NCBI RefSeq assembly: GCF_032118995.1
Contig: NC_092666.1
Location: 7,514,501-7,578,500 of the forward strand
Direction: 5' to 3'
Length of the DNA: 64,000 bases
Source of the DNA: Asterias amurensis
Taxonomy: Eukaryota; Echinodermata; Asteroidea; Forcipulatida; Asteriidae
Every line of letters begins with the position of its first letter. The stretch's first letter is position 1. Of the stretch, positions 31,755-42,739 are shown one piece after another. The notes beneath the pieces were generated by a model that was not told where the DNA came from, ran no database searches, and worked only from the letters and a program-made list of their open reading frames with translations. The translations under genes were made by a program, and so were the position numbers.

Positions 31755-32175
31755 TGGAGTCAGTGCTACTATACGGAGATGAGACCTAGACCCTAACCAC
31801 CAGGATGGAGAAGTCTCTGGATGGTTGCTACACCAGGATGCAGCGTATGACCCTAAACATCCCCTGGCAAGACCACATGAGAAACTCCAATCTGTATGCT
31901 GGCTGGCCAAAGGCTACAGAGAAGATCCGTGAACGCCGCCTCAAGCTTGCTCGGCACTGTGTCCGCCACTCAGAGCTTGCCCCTTGCCCAATCATCCTCT
32001 GAGAGCCCACCCAAGGCAAGGCTTCTCGTGGGAGAAGATGACTCTCCTACCTAGACACACTGAAATGAGACATCGGCTTGACCAGCGCTGAAGAACTACG
32101 CTCCTTCATGCTGGACCGGAACATCTGGAGAAAAATCACTGAGCAGGCTCGAGCCTCTAGATGGCGCTTGACTTG
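31755..32175 (+). pseudogene. LINE reverse transcriptase C-terminal fragment
   Basis: The translation reads SVLLYGDET, a stop, TLTTRMEKSLDGCYTRMQRM, NIPWQDHMRNSNLY, EKIRERRLKLARHCVRHSEL and, after more stops, LDRNIWRKITEQARASRWR. This order is typical of the C-terminal part of endonuclease-type LINE proteins (a YGSETW-like motif, then a basic domain). At least three in-frame stops. No catalytic core, endonuclease or tail is present. Clade not resolved. Confidence 0.75.
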
Positions 32176-32286
32176 ATTGATTGGGAGTATGATTCAAACT
32201 GCGAGCAGCTCATCAGGCCTCATCCAAAACACCTGTAATCATAGTCTATAGTGATGGTACCCAAGCCCATCAAGAGAGCCCCATAG

Positions 32287-32649
32287 TCTGCCGACCAGAA
32301 CACCAATGGGAATCTTGAGGTTCAGGTGGTCACCAAGCAAAATCCTAAGGAGAGGTCAGATAAGACTGGTGAGGTCCACCATTTTGAAGTCCAGTCGCTC
32401 AGACGACGTCATTTTTGTCACAGTGATGAATTTGGTAATGCTTCACCAAAGTCAGTCGGTTCAGAGCCTCCATCGCCAACACGATCAACGGAGAAATCTC
32501 CAAGGAAAGATGCTGTCATCCCATCACCTTGGGGTTCACCACAGAAATCCCAAGGTGATGAGCTCTCTGCAGCGTTTCCTGGTCATCACACCAGAAGCAT
32601 CAGCCATAAGAAAGTACCGGAAGAAGGCGTCAATCCCGAAGTTTTTTAA
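32287..32649 (+). CDS. Candidate Ser/Pro-rich coding exon, unidentified
   Basis: An open frame of 120 codons ends in EGVNPEVF and TAA. It is rich in Ser, Pro, Lys and Glu, with proline-directed phosphosite-like motifs (SEPPSPTRSTEKSPRK, IPSPWGSPQKS), as in disordered nuclear proteins. A stop lies just upstream and the codons before it read PKPIKRAP in the same frame, so either an acceptor ends at that TAG or the exon carries a nonsense change. It could be a later exon of the gene at 21-31 kb; the link is unproven. Confidence 0.35.
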   Translation, partial: SADQNTNGNLEVQVVTKQNPKERSDKTGEVHHFEVQSLRRRHFCHSDEFGNASPKSVGSEPPSPTRSTEKSPRKDAVIPSPWGSPQKSQGDELSAAFPGHHTRSISHKKVPEEGVNPEVF

Positions 32650-32773
32650 ACAGGTTTTATTGTTTTGTTATCCTTGAGTTTTATACATATTAACTGCAAC
32701 AATGACGCTACAGTTGTACCAGTTGCTTTTAAATGTATTAAACCACCTCAGATGTATAATTATTTAACTTGGC

Positions 32774-32931
32774 TTTTAAGACACTGGACACTATTGGTAA
32801 TTGTCAAACACTAGTCTTCACAGTTGGTGTATCTCAACATATGCACAAAATAACAAACCTGAGAAAATTTGAGCTCACAAAGTTTTATACTATCACCCTC
32901 TCCCCATTACTCATAATCAACTGGTATGCAG
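32774..32931. mobile_element. TTAAAGGCAGTGG element, internally deleted
   Basis: Starts with GACACTGGACACTATTGGTA and passes from GAGCTCA directly to AAGTTTTATACTATCACCCT, skipping the usual centre. The right terminus is also missing. About 160 bases. Confidence 0.75.
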
Positions 32932-33133
32932 TGCTAACCCCTAAATGAATTAGCACCGTGGACTTGTTAATGCCTTTATCAAATTATGTGACAGGATGCC
33001 ATACACAAAGCAAACCCTTTCCATAAGGGCATGAATACAACAACAAATTAAAAAAATTATATGATGTTATATGGGATAGTAGGGTTTGTATAAAAAGCAA
33101 AACTTATAACAAGGAACAAAGTTAACTTACTGT

Positions 33134-33476
33134 TTTAAAGGCACTGTACACATTTGGTAATTACTCAAAATAGGCCTTTATTAGCATAAAACATTATTTG
33201 GTAACGAGCAACGGAAGACTGTTGATAGTATAAAACATTGTGAGAAACGACTTCCTATAAAGAGATAATTTCTCACTAAAATAATATATATAAAAATTGG
33301 CCAGAAGCACACTATTTTATACAACAAGGGTGATTTTTTCTTTCATCAGTTTCTTGCAACTTCAATGAACAGTTGAGTCCAAATTTCCACATTCTTGTTT
33401 CTTTATGCATATATGTTCGGATACACCGAGTAAGAATACTGGTCTTTGACAAAAACCAAACGTGTTCAGTCCTTAT
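33134..33476. mobile_element. TTAAAGGCAGTGG element, diverged copy
   Basis: Left end TTTAAAGGCACTGTACACAT; right end CAAAAACCAAACGTGTTCAG. The central GAGACCTC palindrome is largely lost. About 340 bases. Confidence 0.8.
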
Positions 33477-34371
33477 TGTTTTTGTTTTTTTAAATTAAGA
33501 TGCGTACTGCCTGTGATAGTATTAACAAACCATGCAATGTACTTGTACAGTAGCATTAACATCAGTACCCAATTTCATATAGCTACTTTTAGCAAGCACA
33601 AACAATAGAGTTATATATAAGAACTAGAGCGCGCACTGACCTATATACGCGCCCCGGTATGCGAGCAGGCGGCCATTTTTTAAGTTGACAACACAGCTAT
33701 CTCACAGCGTGTGTTTGTGCGGCCATTTTGTAAGTTGAACAAACAGCATCGCAGTGTAGTGCTCTGAAAACCTGTTGTTTCCAGTCCGCCGTTTCGAAAA
33801 TACCAGGGTCTTTTTGAAACGCAGGTATTTTTACAGGTCAGGATCCAAAAGTACTTAAAGTCTGCTATATCCATTCGCCGTTTCTAAAACGCCCAGATAA
33901 TTCGAACCCTGATGTTGTAGCGCCACCAACTGGCGGTGTATTCCTCGGCTGCTGAAACGGCGGAGATCCTGAAACTGGTCCGTGAACTGGACCACACAGC
34001 CGGTGTGTATTTTCATAATTGTAAGGGCCTACAATAAGTATTCTGGCAAGGGAAGATCTATTAAGGTATGTTATGGAAAACCAAAGCAAAATTATTTATT
34101 TTGGTAGCGTACCTTACTTCAGTCATCAGTGTTCAAACAAGAGTACTTCTTTTATTGACTCGAAATTGCCCAACTTTAACTTGCATATTCCTTTGTAAAG
34201 TACATTACTTACCAATGCATAGTACACAGTACATGTGTACATCATAAGACATGTGCAATATTACCAGATACAGTACTTCTGCAGTATTATCTAACCTGCA
34301 CCAATAAAATGCCTAAAAACTTTACAAATGGTCACTCAGGATTATGTTACACTTTAAAAAAAGGTCGGAAA
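33477..34371. other. No recognised gene; small internal duplications
   Basis: GCGGCCATTTT plus TAAGTTGA occurs at 33670 and again at 33720, about 50 bases apart. CGCCGTTTC occurs at 33787 and 33877, and its inverse near 33954. Nothing coding is supported. Confidence 0.4.
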
Positions 34372-34493
34372 AGTTTCCGTATGGCGCCACCACTTTTTCA
34401 TTCGAAATAAAATAATATAGTATCTAATTTACCTGATTGATATATCCCTTTTTGTAAAAATGAGTGAAAAGGTGGTGGCGCCATACGGAAAGT
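34372..34493. repeat. Hairpin with 30-base arms
   Basis: The left arm TTTCCGTATGGCGCCACCAC at 34374 is matched by the inverse GTGGTGGCGCCATACGGAAA ending at 34491, with further pairing inward (TTTTTCATT / AATGAGTGAAA). The loop is about 57 bases. It looks like a small fold-back element. Confidence 0.88.
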
Positions 34494-34597
34494 TATCCAA
34501 ATGGTCAGATTTAGCGGAACTTGAGTGTAGTAGGCAACAAAATAGTTTGTTAATTCGGTTCACAATTACTGACTGAGCATTTTGATTGACACCAGTA

Positions 34598-34987
34598 TTA
34601 AAGGAACACGTTGCCTTGGATCGGACGAGTTGGTCAAAACAAAAGCGTTTGTAACCGTTTTTTATAAAATGCATATGGTTGGAAAGATGTTTTAAAAGTA
34701 GAATACAATGATCCACACAAGTTTGCCTCGAAATTGCGTGGTTTTCCTTCTACTATGTGAACTAACATGGTCGGCCATTTATGGGAGTCAAAATTTTGAC
34801 CCCCATAAATGGCCGACGTGTTAGTCGACGAGGTAAAAGGAAAACCACGCAATTTCGAGGCATGTTTGTGTGGATCATTGTATTCTACTTTTACAACATC
34901 TTTCTACCCATTCGCATTTTACAAAAAACGGTTACAAACGCTTTTCAAAGACCAACTCGACCGATCCAAGGCAACGTGTTCCTTTAA
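34598..34987. mobile_element. TTAA-ended fold-back element (AAGGAACACG family), complete
   Basis: Starts TTAAAGGAACACGTTGCC and ends GGCAACGTGTTCCTTTAA, with long pairing arms (TGATCCACACAAGTTTGCC inverse to GGCATGTTTGTGTGGATCA) and the centre GGGAGTCAAAATTTTGACCCC. About 390 bases; nearly the whole element can fold as one hairpin. Related copies lie at 1484-1746 and 52218-52587. Confidence 0.9.
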
Positions 34988-35065
34988 TGTTGCACTATGT
35001 CTATGAGTATGATTGAATGATGATGATGTTGTTTTGCAGAATTATTATGGGCACCTGAGTGGCTG

Positions 35066-35448
35066 AAAGGCAGTGGACACTGTTGGTAATTGTCAAAGAC
35101 TAGTCCCCACAGTTAGTGTATCTCAACATATGCATAAAATAACAAACCTGTGAAAATTTGAGCTCAATTGGTCATTGAACTTGCGAGATAATGAAAAAAA
35201 AAACACCCTTGTCACACGAAGTTGTGTGCGTTTAGATGGTTGATTTCGAGACCTCCAGTTCTAAATCTGAGGTCTCGAAATCAAATTCGTGGAAAATTAC
35301 TTCTTGCTCGAAAACTATTGCACTTCAGAGGGAGCCGTTTATCAAAATGTTTTTTACCATTAACCTCTCCCCATTACTCCGTACCAAGTAAGGTTTTGTG
35401 CTAATTATGTTTTTGAGTAACTACCAATAGTGTCCACTGCCTTTAAAG
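35066..35448. mobile_element. TTAAAGGCAGTGG palindromic element
   Basis: Left end AAAGGCAGTGGACACTGTTG, right end AATAGTGTCCACTGCCTTTAA, centre GAGACCTCCAG / CTGAGGTCTC at 35248-35278. About 383 bases, non-coding. Confidence 0.9.
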
Positions 35449-36025
35449 TCAAATTTGAAAAGTTGCAAAAGCCCATTCACCCAATTCCAGAACCTTGGGA
35501 ACTAGCACTTAAGCATCACGTACTAGTTGCGATACGTAACTCTCCTCCCGACGGCCGCCAGGCCATAGGGTTACGAGATTCTTTTGATCGGAAACAGTTG
35601 ATCTGGTCCAACACATACAATTTCGACAGCTAGTCACCAGATTTGCCCCATCTTTACCACTTTCAAAAATCATGACACAAATTCTGAGGGTACGAACTTA
35701 ATCCGCAATGTCTAATGCAGCCTTCCATAATACTCAAAACACCATTTAGAATATTTTTCGAAGAACAATGGACAAAAACTTACAGATCCTGGAGCGATTC
35801 CCAGGTTCATATTTTGAACCTGTCGCATCAAACGCATTATTTTGTTGATGGGCTAAATGGGCTAAACCATTCTGTAAAATGGTTCCTGACTATTGAAAGT
35901 AAAAGTTAAACTTTTTTTCGTTGGAGCAGGTGATACTCTTTGAAATACCATTCACTCAAACAAATCTATTTTTTTATGTTTGGGGCCAAACATCTGACAT
36001 AGCATCTTTTAGCCGCTCAAGTGCC
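35449..36025. other. Intron-like DNA, nothing recognised
   Basis: Two 64-67 codon frames (35430-35633, 35715-35909) are unsupported. No repeat family recognised. Confidence 0.4.
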
Positions 36026-36422
36026 CTTAAAGGCAGTCGGACACTATTGGTAATTACTCAAAATAATGTTCAGCACAAATCTTTTCTTGGTGACGAGTAG
36101 TAGGGAGAGGTTGATGGTATAAAACATTGTGAGAAACGGCTCCCTCTGAAGTGCCATAGTTTTCGAGAAAGAAGTAATTTTCCATGAATTTGATTTCGAT
36201 ACCTCAGATTTAGAACTTGAGGTCTCAAAATCGACCATCTAACATGTCCTAACGCACACAACTTTGTGTGACAAGGGTGTTTTTTCTTTCATTATTATCT
36301 TGCAACTTTGATGACTGATTGAGCTCAAATTTTCACAGGTTAGTTATTTTATACATGTGTTGAGGTACACCAACTGTGGAGGCTAGTCTTTGATAATTAC
36401 CAAAAGTGTCCACTGCCTTTAA
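36026..36422. mobile_element. TTAAAGGCAGTGG palindromic element
   Basis: Left end TTAAAGGCAGTCGGACACTA, right end AAAGTGTCCACTGCCTTTAA, centre ATACCTCAG / TTGAGGTCTC at 36209-36228. About 395 bases. The TTAA at both outer ends is intact. Confidence 0.9.
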
Positions 36423-36609
36423 ATCCTGTGAATTGAGTCAACCAATTATTTTATTGCATACTAATTCAGGTTCCGATAAATCTGACCATTTGTAGGAAGT
36501 TAAATACTTTGTTAGTGCAGTTTAGTTATTTTAGTGAGTTTTATTGTGTCCATATTATTTAGTGATTTATGGTTGTACATTTACTCTTTTTCGATGTGCT
36601 TTTTACATA

Positions 36610-36905
36610 CATCTAGGCCTAAATCCCATGCCATATTCAAAATTCATCAAGAGGGACCAATACAATACATCAGGCCTGTATGCTATTGCTTCGTTTTTGA
36701 AAGGGCAAGCGCACCAAGGCATTTTCTCTTGGAAAAGGGGAGGAAATTATAAATTTGTACTGGAGCATTTCAAGGGCACCAAGGCAATGACCAGGGGCCA
36801 GGGAGGCAATCACCTTTGGTGCCACAGTGAAGTATCATACATCTAGGCCTAAATCACATGCCATAGATTAGTCCAAATTCATCATGACAGACCAATACAA
36901 TACTA
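36610..36905. repeat. Two-copy direct repeat
   Basis: ACATCTAGGCCTAAATCCCA, then GACCAATACAATAC, at 36610-36670 recurs at 36838-36900 about 228 bases on. Probably a small local duplication or two halves of an unknown repeat. Confidence 0.6.
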
Positions 36906-37217
36906 CATGTAAATAGCTTCATACATGTTTTACTGTTAGTTCATGTCAGCGCTATGACAGAATTAGTCTTTAAACAATCTAGTAATCTGCAAAAATAAAT
37001 TAACTGATTTTTGTCTGTCTTTCTTCTTACATAATTTACAAGCTAGATCCCAGTGTAGCCGTTAACATCCCAATGTCAACACGCACACAAGTAAACTTTC
37101 AAGACGTTTTCCTAAGCCCAAGACAAAACAGGTGTCAAGGACATCCCTGTGTAGGAAGAAGCATTCTTCGCCCAGGTCCGGTGAGAAGGTGGCTCGAAGT
37201 AGTGAGACGTCTCACAG

Positions 37218-37304
37218 TCGGGATTGAGAATCGACGAAATTGGAGGAAAATACACCCTGCAGAAGAATGGATACAATGAGATTGCTGTTGTGGCTGAGTG
37301 TGAG
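37218..37304 (+). CDS. Candidate internal exon of unidentified host gene
   Basis: A frame reading RIDEIGGKYTLQKNGYNEIA then VVAECE ends at GAG followed by a GTAACT donor, in phase 0. Possible acceptors are ACGTCTCACAG (37217) and ACCCTGCAG (37260). Upstream, another frame is Lys/Ser-rich (LSRRFPKPKTKQVSRTSL) up to a stop at about 37225, so the coding stretch may start earlier with a frame break. Joining to 41447 keeps phase 0. The family is not recognised. Confidence 0.35.
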
Positions 37305-37346
37305 GTAACTTTTACAAGATTCAAATCCATCAAAGTCAACAATCGA

Positions 37347-40300
37347 GCAAAGCAGAGGTTACTTTGTATTGGGATTAGTGTTGTGGGTCATTTAAACATG
37401 GTTTTATTAGGCTACTCTGATGTGGGGGGGGTGTGTCTGGCAGGCCTAATGCAGCAGAAAACTTGTCTGGTGGTTGATACTTATTGTATGATGAATAGTG
37501 TTATTGGTCATTTCAACTTGGTTGGAGGTACTTTCTCAGATGGCAAACCCAAGGAGAGGGGATAGAGGGTGTCTGGCAGGCAAAAAAGAGCAGACAACTT
37601 GTCTGGCTGTTGATCTTTTCTTTGAAAATAGAGTTACTGGTCATATTCAACTTGGTTTCAAGTGGTTACTCCAATGTTGGGTGAGGGGGGGGGGTGTCTG
37701 CATTGTCTGGTGGCTGATACTATGTATTCGGTATATTTTTTTGGTAATTTCAACATGATTTCAGGTGGTTACTCTGACGGGGAGGGGGGGTTGTCTGGTG
37801 GGTCTAATGCAGCAAAACTTTTGTCTGGCGGCTCAAACATGTACGTTGTTTAGGAAATAGTGTTTTTGATCATTTCAACATTGTTTCATCGCGTGGTTCC
37901 TCCGATGTTGGGGGGGGTGTATGGCAGCCTAAAGCGGCAGACAGTTTGTATGGCGGTTAATGCTTGTATGGAGAAAAGTGTTATTAGTAATTTCAACTTG
38001 GTTTTGACCAAGAGAGGGGAAGGGGGTGGTGTTCTAAGATGGTAAACCCAGGGGGGGGGGTGGGTGTCTGGGCGCAAAATGCAGCAGACAATTTGTCTAG
38101 TGGCTGATACTTTTCATTGGCAATGCTGTTATCGTTCATTTGAACTTCGTTTCAGGTGGTACTTCGGGGGGTGGGGGTGCTTTCCATGGCAGGCCTAATG
38201 CAGCAAAGCAGAGTCTACTTTGTATTGGGATTAGAGTTTTGGGTCATTTAAACATAGCTTCATGGGGCTCCTCTGATGTGGGGAGGGGGGAGGTCTGGCT
38301 GGCCTAATGCAGCAGAAAACTTGTCTAGTGGTTGATGCTTGTATGAAGAATAGTGTTATTGGTCATTTTCAACTGCAGGTACTTTCTCAGATGGTAAACC
38401 CAGGGAGAGGGGATATAGGGTGTCTGGCAGGCAAAATGGGGCAGACAATTTGTCTGGCTGTTGATCTTTTCATTGGGAATAGTGTTACTGGTCATATTCA
38501 ACTTGGTTTCTAGTGGTTACTCCAATGTTGGGTGGGGGGTGTCTGCATCCTTACACAGCAAAACATTGTGTGGTGGCTGATACTATGTATTCGGTATACT
38601 TTTTTTGGTCATCTTAACATGGTTTCAGGTGGTTACTGTGATGGTTAACCCAGGGGGTGGGGAGGAGGGGGGTGGTTGTCTGGCGGGCCTAATGCAATAA
38701 AACAGTTGTCCGGCGGCTTATACATTGTTTAGGAAATAGCGTTTTTGGTCATTTCAACATTGTTTCAGGTGGTTCCTCCGAGGGTGGGGGGGGGGGCCTA
38801 AAGCGGCAGACAATTTGTCTGGCAGTTAATGCTTGTACATGTTGTATGGAGAAAAGTGTTATTGGTCAATTCAACTTGGTTTTGACCCAGAGAGGGGGAG
38901 GGGGTGGGTGTCTCTTGAGGCAAAATGCAGCGGACAATTTGTCTAGCAGTTGATGCTTTTCATTGGGATAGTGTTATTGGTCATTTCAACATGGTTTCAG
39001 ATAGCTCCTCCGATGTTGGGGGAGGGAGGGGGTGTGTCTGGCGGGCCTAATGCAGAAGACATGTTGTTTGGTTGTTGATACTGGTTGGAAGAGTAGTGTT
39101 TTTATTGGTCATTTCGACTTGCTGGGAGGTAGTTCCTCAGATGGTAAACCCAGGGAGGGGGCGGAGGAGGTATCAGGGCGCGCAAAATGCAGCAGACAAT
39201 TTGCCTCGTGGTTGATACTTTTCATTGGCAATGGTGTTATTGGTCATTTGAACTTGGTTTCAGGTGGTTCCGATGGTGGGGGGGGGGGGGGGGGCGGTGT
39301 TGTCCATGGCAGGCCTAATGCAGCAAAGCAGAGGATACTTTGTATTGGGATTAGTTTTTTTGGGTTATTTAAACATGGTTTCATAGGGCTCCTCCGATGT
39401 GACGGGGAGGGGTGTGTTTGGCTGGCCTAATGCAGCAGACAATTGATCTGGTGGGTGATACTTGTATGGAGATTAGTGTTGTTGGTCATTTCAACTTGGT
39501 TGCAGGTATTTTCTCAGATGGTAAACCCAGGGAGAGGGGATAGAGGGTGTCTGGCAGGCAAAATGCAGACAATTTGTCTGGCTGTTGATCTTTTCATTGG
39601 GAATAGTGTTACTGGTCATATTCAACTTGGTTTCAAGTGGTTACTCCAATGTTGGGTGAGGGGGGTGGGGGGTGTCTGCATTGTCATGATTGTCTGGTGG
39701 CTGATACTATGTATTCGGTATACTTTTTTTTTTTTTGGGGGGGGGGGGTGTCTGCATTGTCATGATTGTCTGGTGGCTGATACTATGTATTTAGTATACT
39801 TTTTTGGTAATTTCAACATGGTTTCAGGTGGTTACTCTGATGCATAACCCAGGGGGCGGGGAGGGTGTTGTCTGGTGGGCCTAAATGCAGCAAAACATTT
39901 GTCTGGCGGCTCACACGTTGTTTAGGAAATAATGCTTTTAATCATTTCAGCACTGTTTCATCAGGTGGTTCCTCCGATGTGGGGGGGGGGTGTATGGCAG
40001 CCTGTCTGGTTGTTGATACTTGTTTAAAGAATAGTGTTATTGGTCATTTTCAACCCAGGGAGAGGGGATAGAGGGTGACTGGCGGGCAAAATGCAGCAGA
40101 CAATTTGTACGGATGTTGATCTTTTTATTGGGAATATTGTTACTGGTCATTTCATTTTGGTTTCAGGTGGTTCCTCCAATGTGGTCATTTCAACATGGTT
40201 TCAGGTGGTTACTCTGATGGTTAACCCATGGCATGGGGGGGGGGGGGGGGGTTGTCTGGCGGGCCTAATGCAGCAAAACATTTGTTTGGCGGCTCATACG

Positions 40301-40470
40301 TCGTATAGGAAATATTGATTTTGGTCATTTCAACATGGTTTGAGGTGGTTCCTCTGATTTTTTTTTTTGGGGGGGGCGTGTCTGGCGGTTGATACTTAAA
40401 CGAAGAATATCGTTACTGTTCATTTCGACTTGGTTTTAGGTGGTACCTACAATGTTTGATTCAGCTCATT
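37347..40470. repeat. G-rich 120-bp tandem array, large block
   Basis: About 25 direct units of roughly 120 bases, each with TTGGTCATTTCAAC, TGGTTTCAGGTGG, a G-run of 6-17, GTCTGGCGGGCC and ATGCAGCAGACAATTTG. A longer period is superposed: the phrase AACCCAGGGAGAGGGGATA appears near 38397, 39525 and, without the C, 40048, and diverged near 37546, each within similar neighbours. Many spurious open frames arise. It is the same family as 22150-25660. Confidence 0.9.
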
Positions 40471-40699
40471 ATATTGCGTCTTTGTTGGGTGTCCATGGCA
40501 AACATCCATATCTGACTATGTCAGGTTATCCAGTAAATGTTCTGTACTCAAATATTGGTACCTTGTTCGTTTAACCAAAGTGCTCTGGGCTCTGGATGAG
40601 ACAAGACCAACACAACTTGAAAAAGAGTCAAGGAACGGAACTGTTATGTAGGTTTTTAACAAACACAGATAGAGATGATGAATATTTAACAGCATCATT

Positions 40700-41236
40700 T
40701 AAAGACAGTGGAAACTATTGGTAGTTGTCAAAGACCAGTCTTCTGTATCTCAACATCTATTATGCATAAAATAACAAACCTGTGAAAATTTGAGCTCAAT
40801 TTGTCGTCGAAGTTGCAAGATATGAATGAAATAAAAAACACCCTTGTCACACGAAGTTGTGTGCTTTCAGATGCTTGATTTCGAGACCTCAAATTATAAA
40901 TCTGAGGTCTTGAAATCAAATTCGTGGAAATTACTTCTTTCTCGTAAACTACGTCACTTCAAAGGGAGCTGTTTCTCGCAATGTTTTATATTATATAACA
41001 CCCAAGCAGATTCTTGCCATTTGATTGCAGGATTGTCCGTTACGTGTTAGCAAATAATCTGAGGTCTTGAAATCAGATTCATGGAAAACTACTTTTTACT
41101 CGAAAACTATGTCACTTCAGAGGGAGCTGTTTCTCACAATGTTTTCACAATGTTCTTTATTATCGAACTCTCCCCATTACTCGTCACCAAGTAAGGTGTT
41201 ATGCTAATAACTTTTTTGAGTCATTACCAATAGTGA
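40700..41236. mobile_element. TTAAAGGCAGTGG element with interruption and partial duplication
   Basis: The left half (GGAAACTATTGGTAGTTGTC) runs through the centre to AATGTTTTATATTATA at about 40996. About 60 foreign bases follow, then AATCTGAGGTCTTGAAATCA repeats the centre and the right half is read again, ending ATTACCAATAGTGAGC. This looks like two overlapping element pieces joined. Confidence 0.75.
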
Positions 41237-41446
41237 GCATATGAACTTCTCTTTACAAGGATTTCACTTACTTATTTTTCTGCTCTCATATTTTTCTTGT
41301 TAAGTACCAACACCCACCACATTGATAGGTGCCCAGTCCTGCTGTGATTTATTTCGTTATTCATTTTTATTTCAACATGTCTTGTAATGTTTTGTATTCA
41401 GGGGGTGTTGCTAATTTATCATCCGTCTTCTTATCTGTATCTCCAG

Positions 41447-41527
41447 GTCCATGCCTTTTTTATTAAACTGTGCTTGGAAAGACTGGTACCAGGGAAGACT
41501 GCCCAATACGCTTGCCAGAGTTTTTAA
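41447..41527 (+). CDS. Candidate terminal exon of unidentified host gene
   Basis: Acceptor CTGTATCTCCAG, then 26 codons VHAFFIKLCLERLVPGKTAQ, YACQSF and TAA. The pattern FFIKLCLERL is amphipathic and helix-like. Phase 0 matches the donor at 37304. A second frame, also open, reads MPFLLNCAWKDWYQGRLPNT and continues to a GTATTG donor at about 41533, so the true frame is uncertain. Not recognised. Confidence 0.35.
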   Translation, partial: VHAFFIKLCLERLVPGKTAQYACQSF

Positions 41528-41576
41528 AGAAGGTATTGTTTTCAAACGAATCCATACAATTCATATAATTCATTCG

Positions 41577-41652
41577 GATTACAACAATAGCTGATGGTAC
41601 TGTACTTGTTTGTAGATTACAACAATAGCTGATGGTAGTGTACTTGTTTGTA
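41577..41652. repeat. 38-bp direct duplication
   Basis: GATTACAACAATAGCTGATGG at 41577 recurs at 41615 with one difference downstream. Two copies only. Confidence 0.85.
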
Positions 41653-41879
41653 ACAATAGAGAAAAACAAAATAAATACAGACAAAATAACAGTTTGTGAA
41701 GATTGGTATAAAAACCTTGTTGGTCTTTGACATTGTAAGGTTGATTTTTGGGGGTTATAATTGTGCAGTATTTCTATCTTACGTGACATTTTGGTTTATC
41801 TTATTTCATTTTTTTTCTCATGTTGTGTGTGTGTTTTTTCGGCATGTTCTTACTGTATTTTTAACCAAATAACTTTAAT

Positions 41880-41920
41880 CAGTCAATCAATCAATCAATC
41901 AATCAGTCAATTACTCAACT
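41880..41920. repeat. AATC microsatellite
   Basis: About seven AATC units with flanking imperfect AGTC units. Confidence 0.9.
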
Positions 41921-42114
41921 AATGCTAGTTGTTTATTATACAGAGTGCGATCCACTGTATAACCAGCCGTTGATTTCACCAAACTCTTCCTAACTTAGGA
42001 TATAATCTAATGGCTTAGGACGAGTTAAGTTCCGTAACCATACTAGTTAAGACACATTGAACCCTTCCTTAAGTTGGGATGAGTAAATTGTCCTTACTCT
42101 AGATCGGGATTAAT

Positions 42115-42616
42115 CCTAGACTTGTGGACAAGTCATTAAATTGGCCCCACGCGCTGAGATAGTGCTCGCATGAGAGCACTCTCGCGTGAACTGATGGTTT
42201 CCGATTATGACTCTGAGGAGTCATAATCGAGAGAGAGCACTGTCTCAGCCCGAGGGGCAGATTTAACGACTTGTCCACAAGTCTAGATTCATCCTAGACT
42301 TGTGGACAAGTCGTTAAATCGACCCCACGCGCTGAGGAGTCCAAATCGGGGAGCCATCAGTTCACGCGAGAGCACTGATCTCGTGAGAGCACTATCTCAG
42401 CCCGAAGGGCAGATTTAACGACTTGTCCACAAGATTAATCCTAGACTTGTGGACAAGTCGGTAAATCGGCCCCACGCGCTAAGGAGTCGAAATCGGGGAG
42501 CCATCAGTTCGCGCAAGAGCATTGATCTCGTGAGAGCGCTATCTCAGCCCGAGGGGCCGATTTAACGACTTGTCCACAAGATTAATCCTAGACTTGTCCA
42601 CAAGTCTAGATTATTC
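42115..42616. repeat. Tandem array of fold-back units
   Basis: Three units, about 42117-42286, 42295-42433 and 42442-42580, each begin TAGACTTGTGGACAAGTC and end GACTTGTCCACAAG. The interior also has inverse pieces, such as GAGAGCACT around CTCGCGTGAAC. A half-unit, TAGACTTGTCCACAAGTCTA, closes the block at 42588-42607. Each unit alone can form a hairpin. Family unknown to me. Confidence 0.88.
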
Positions 42617-42739
42617 CTAGCTTTTTTTTTTTTATTGCCGGCGTTTGCAGCAAACTTCGGGTCAGGAAAGTGTGGACTTGGGGAAATTGACATGGCAAGG
42701 CTCCCCACTATATCTCTGAATTGCTTCAAGTTTACACTT

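Noticed and set aside
37355-40320. Several 60-134 residue frames rich in Gly in the G-rich array
   Set aside because: They follow the repeat period and shift frame between units; no shared frame is maintained.
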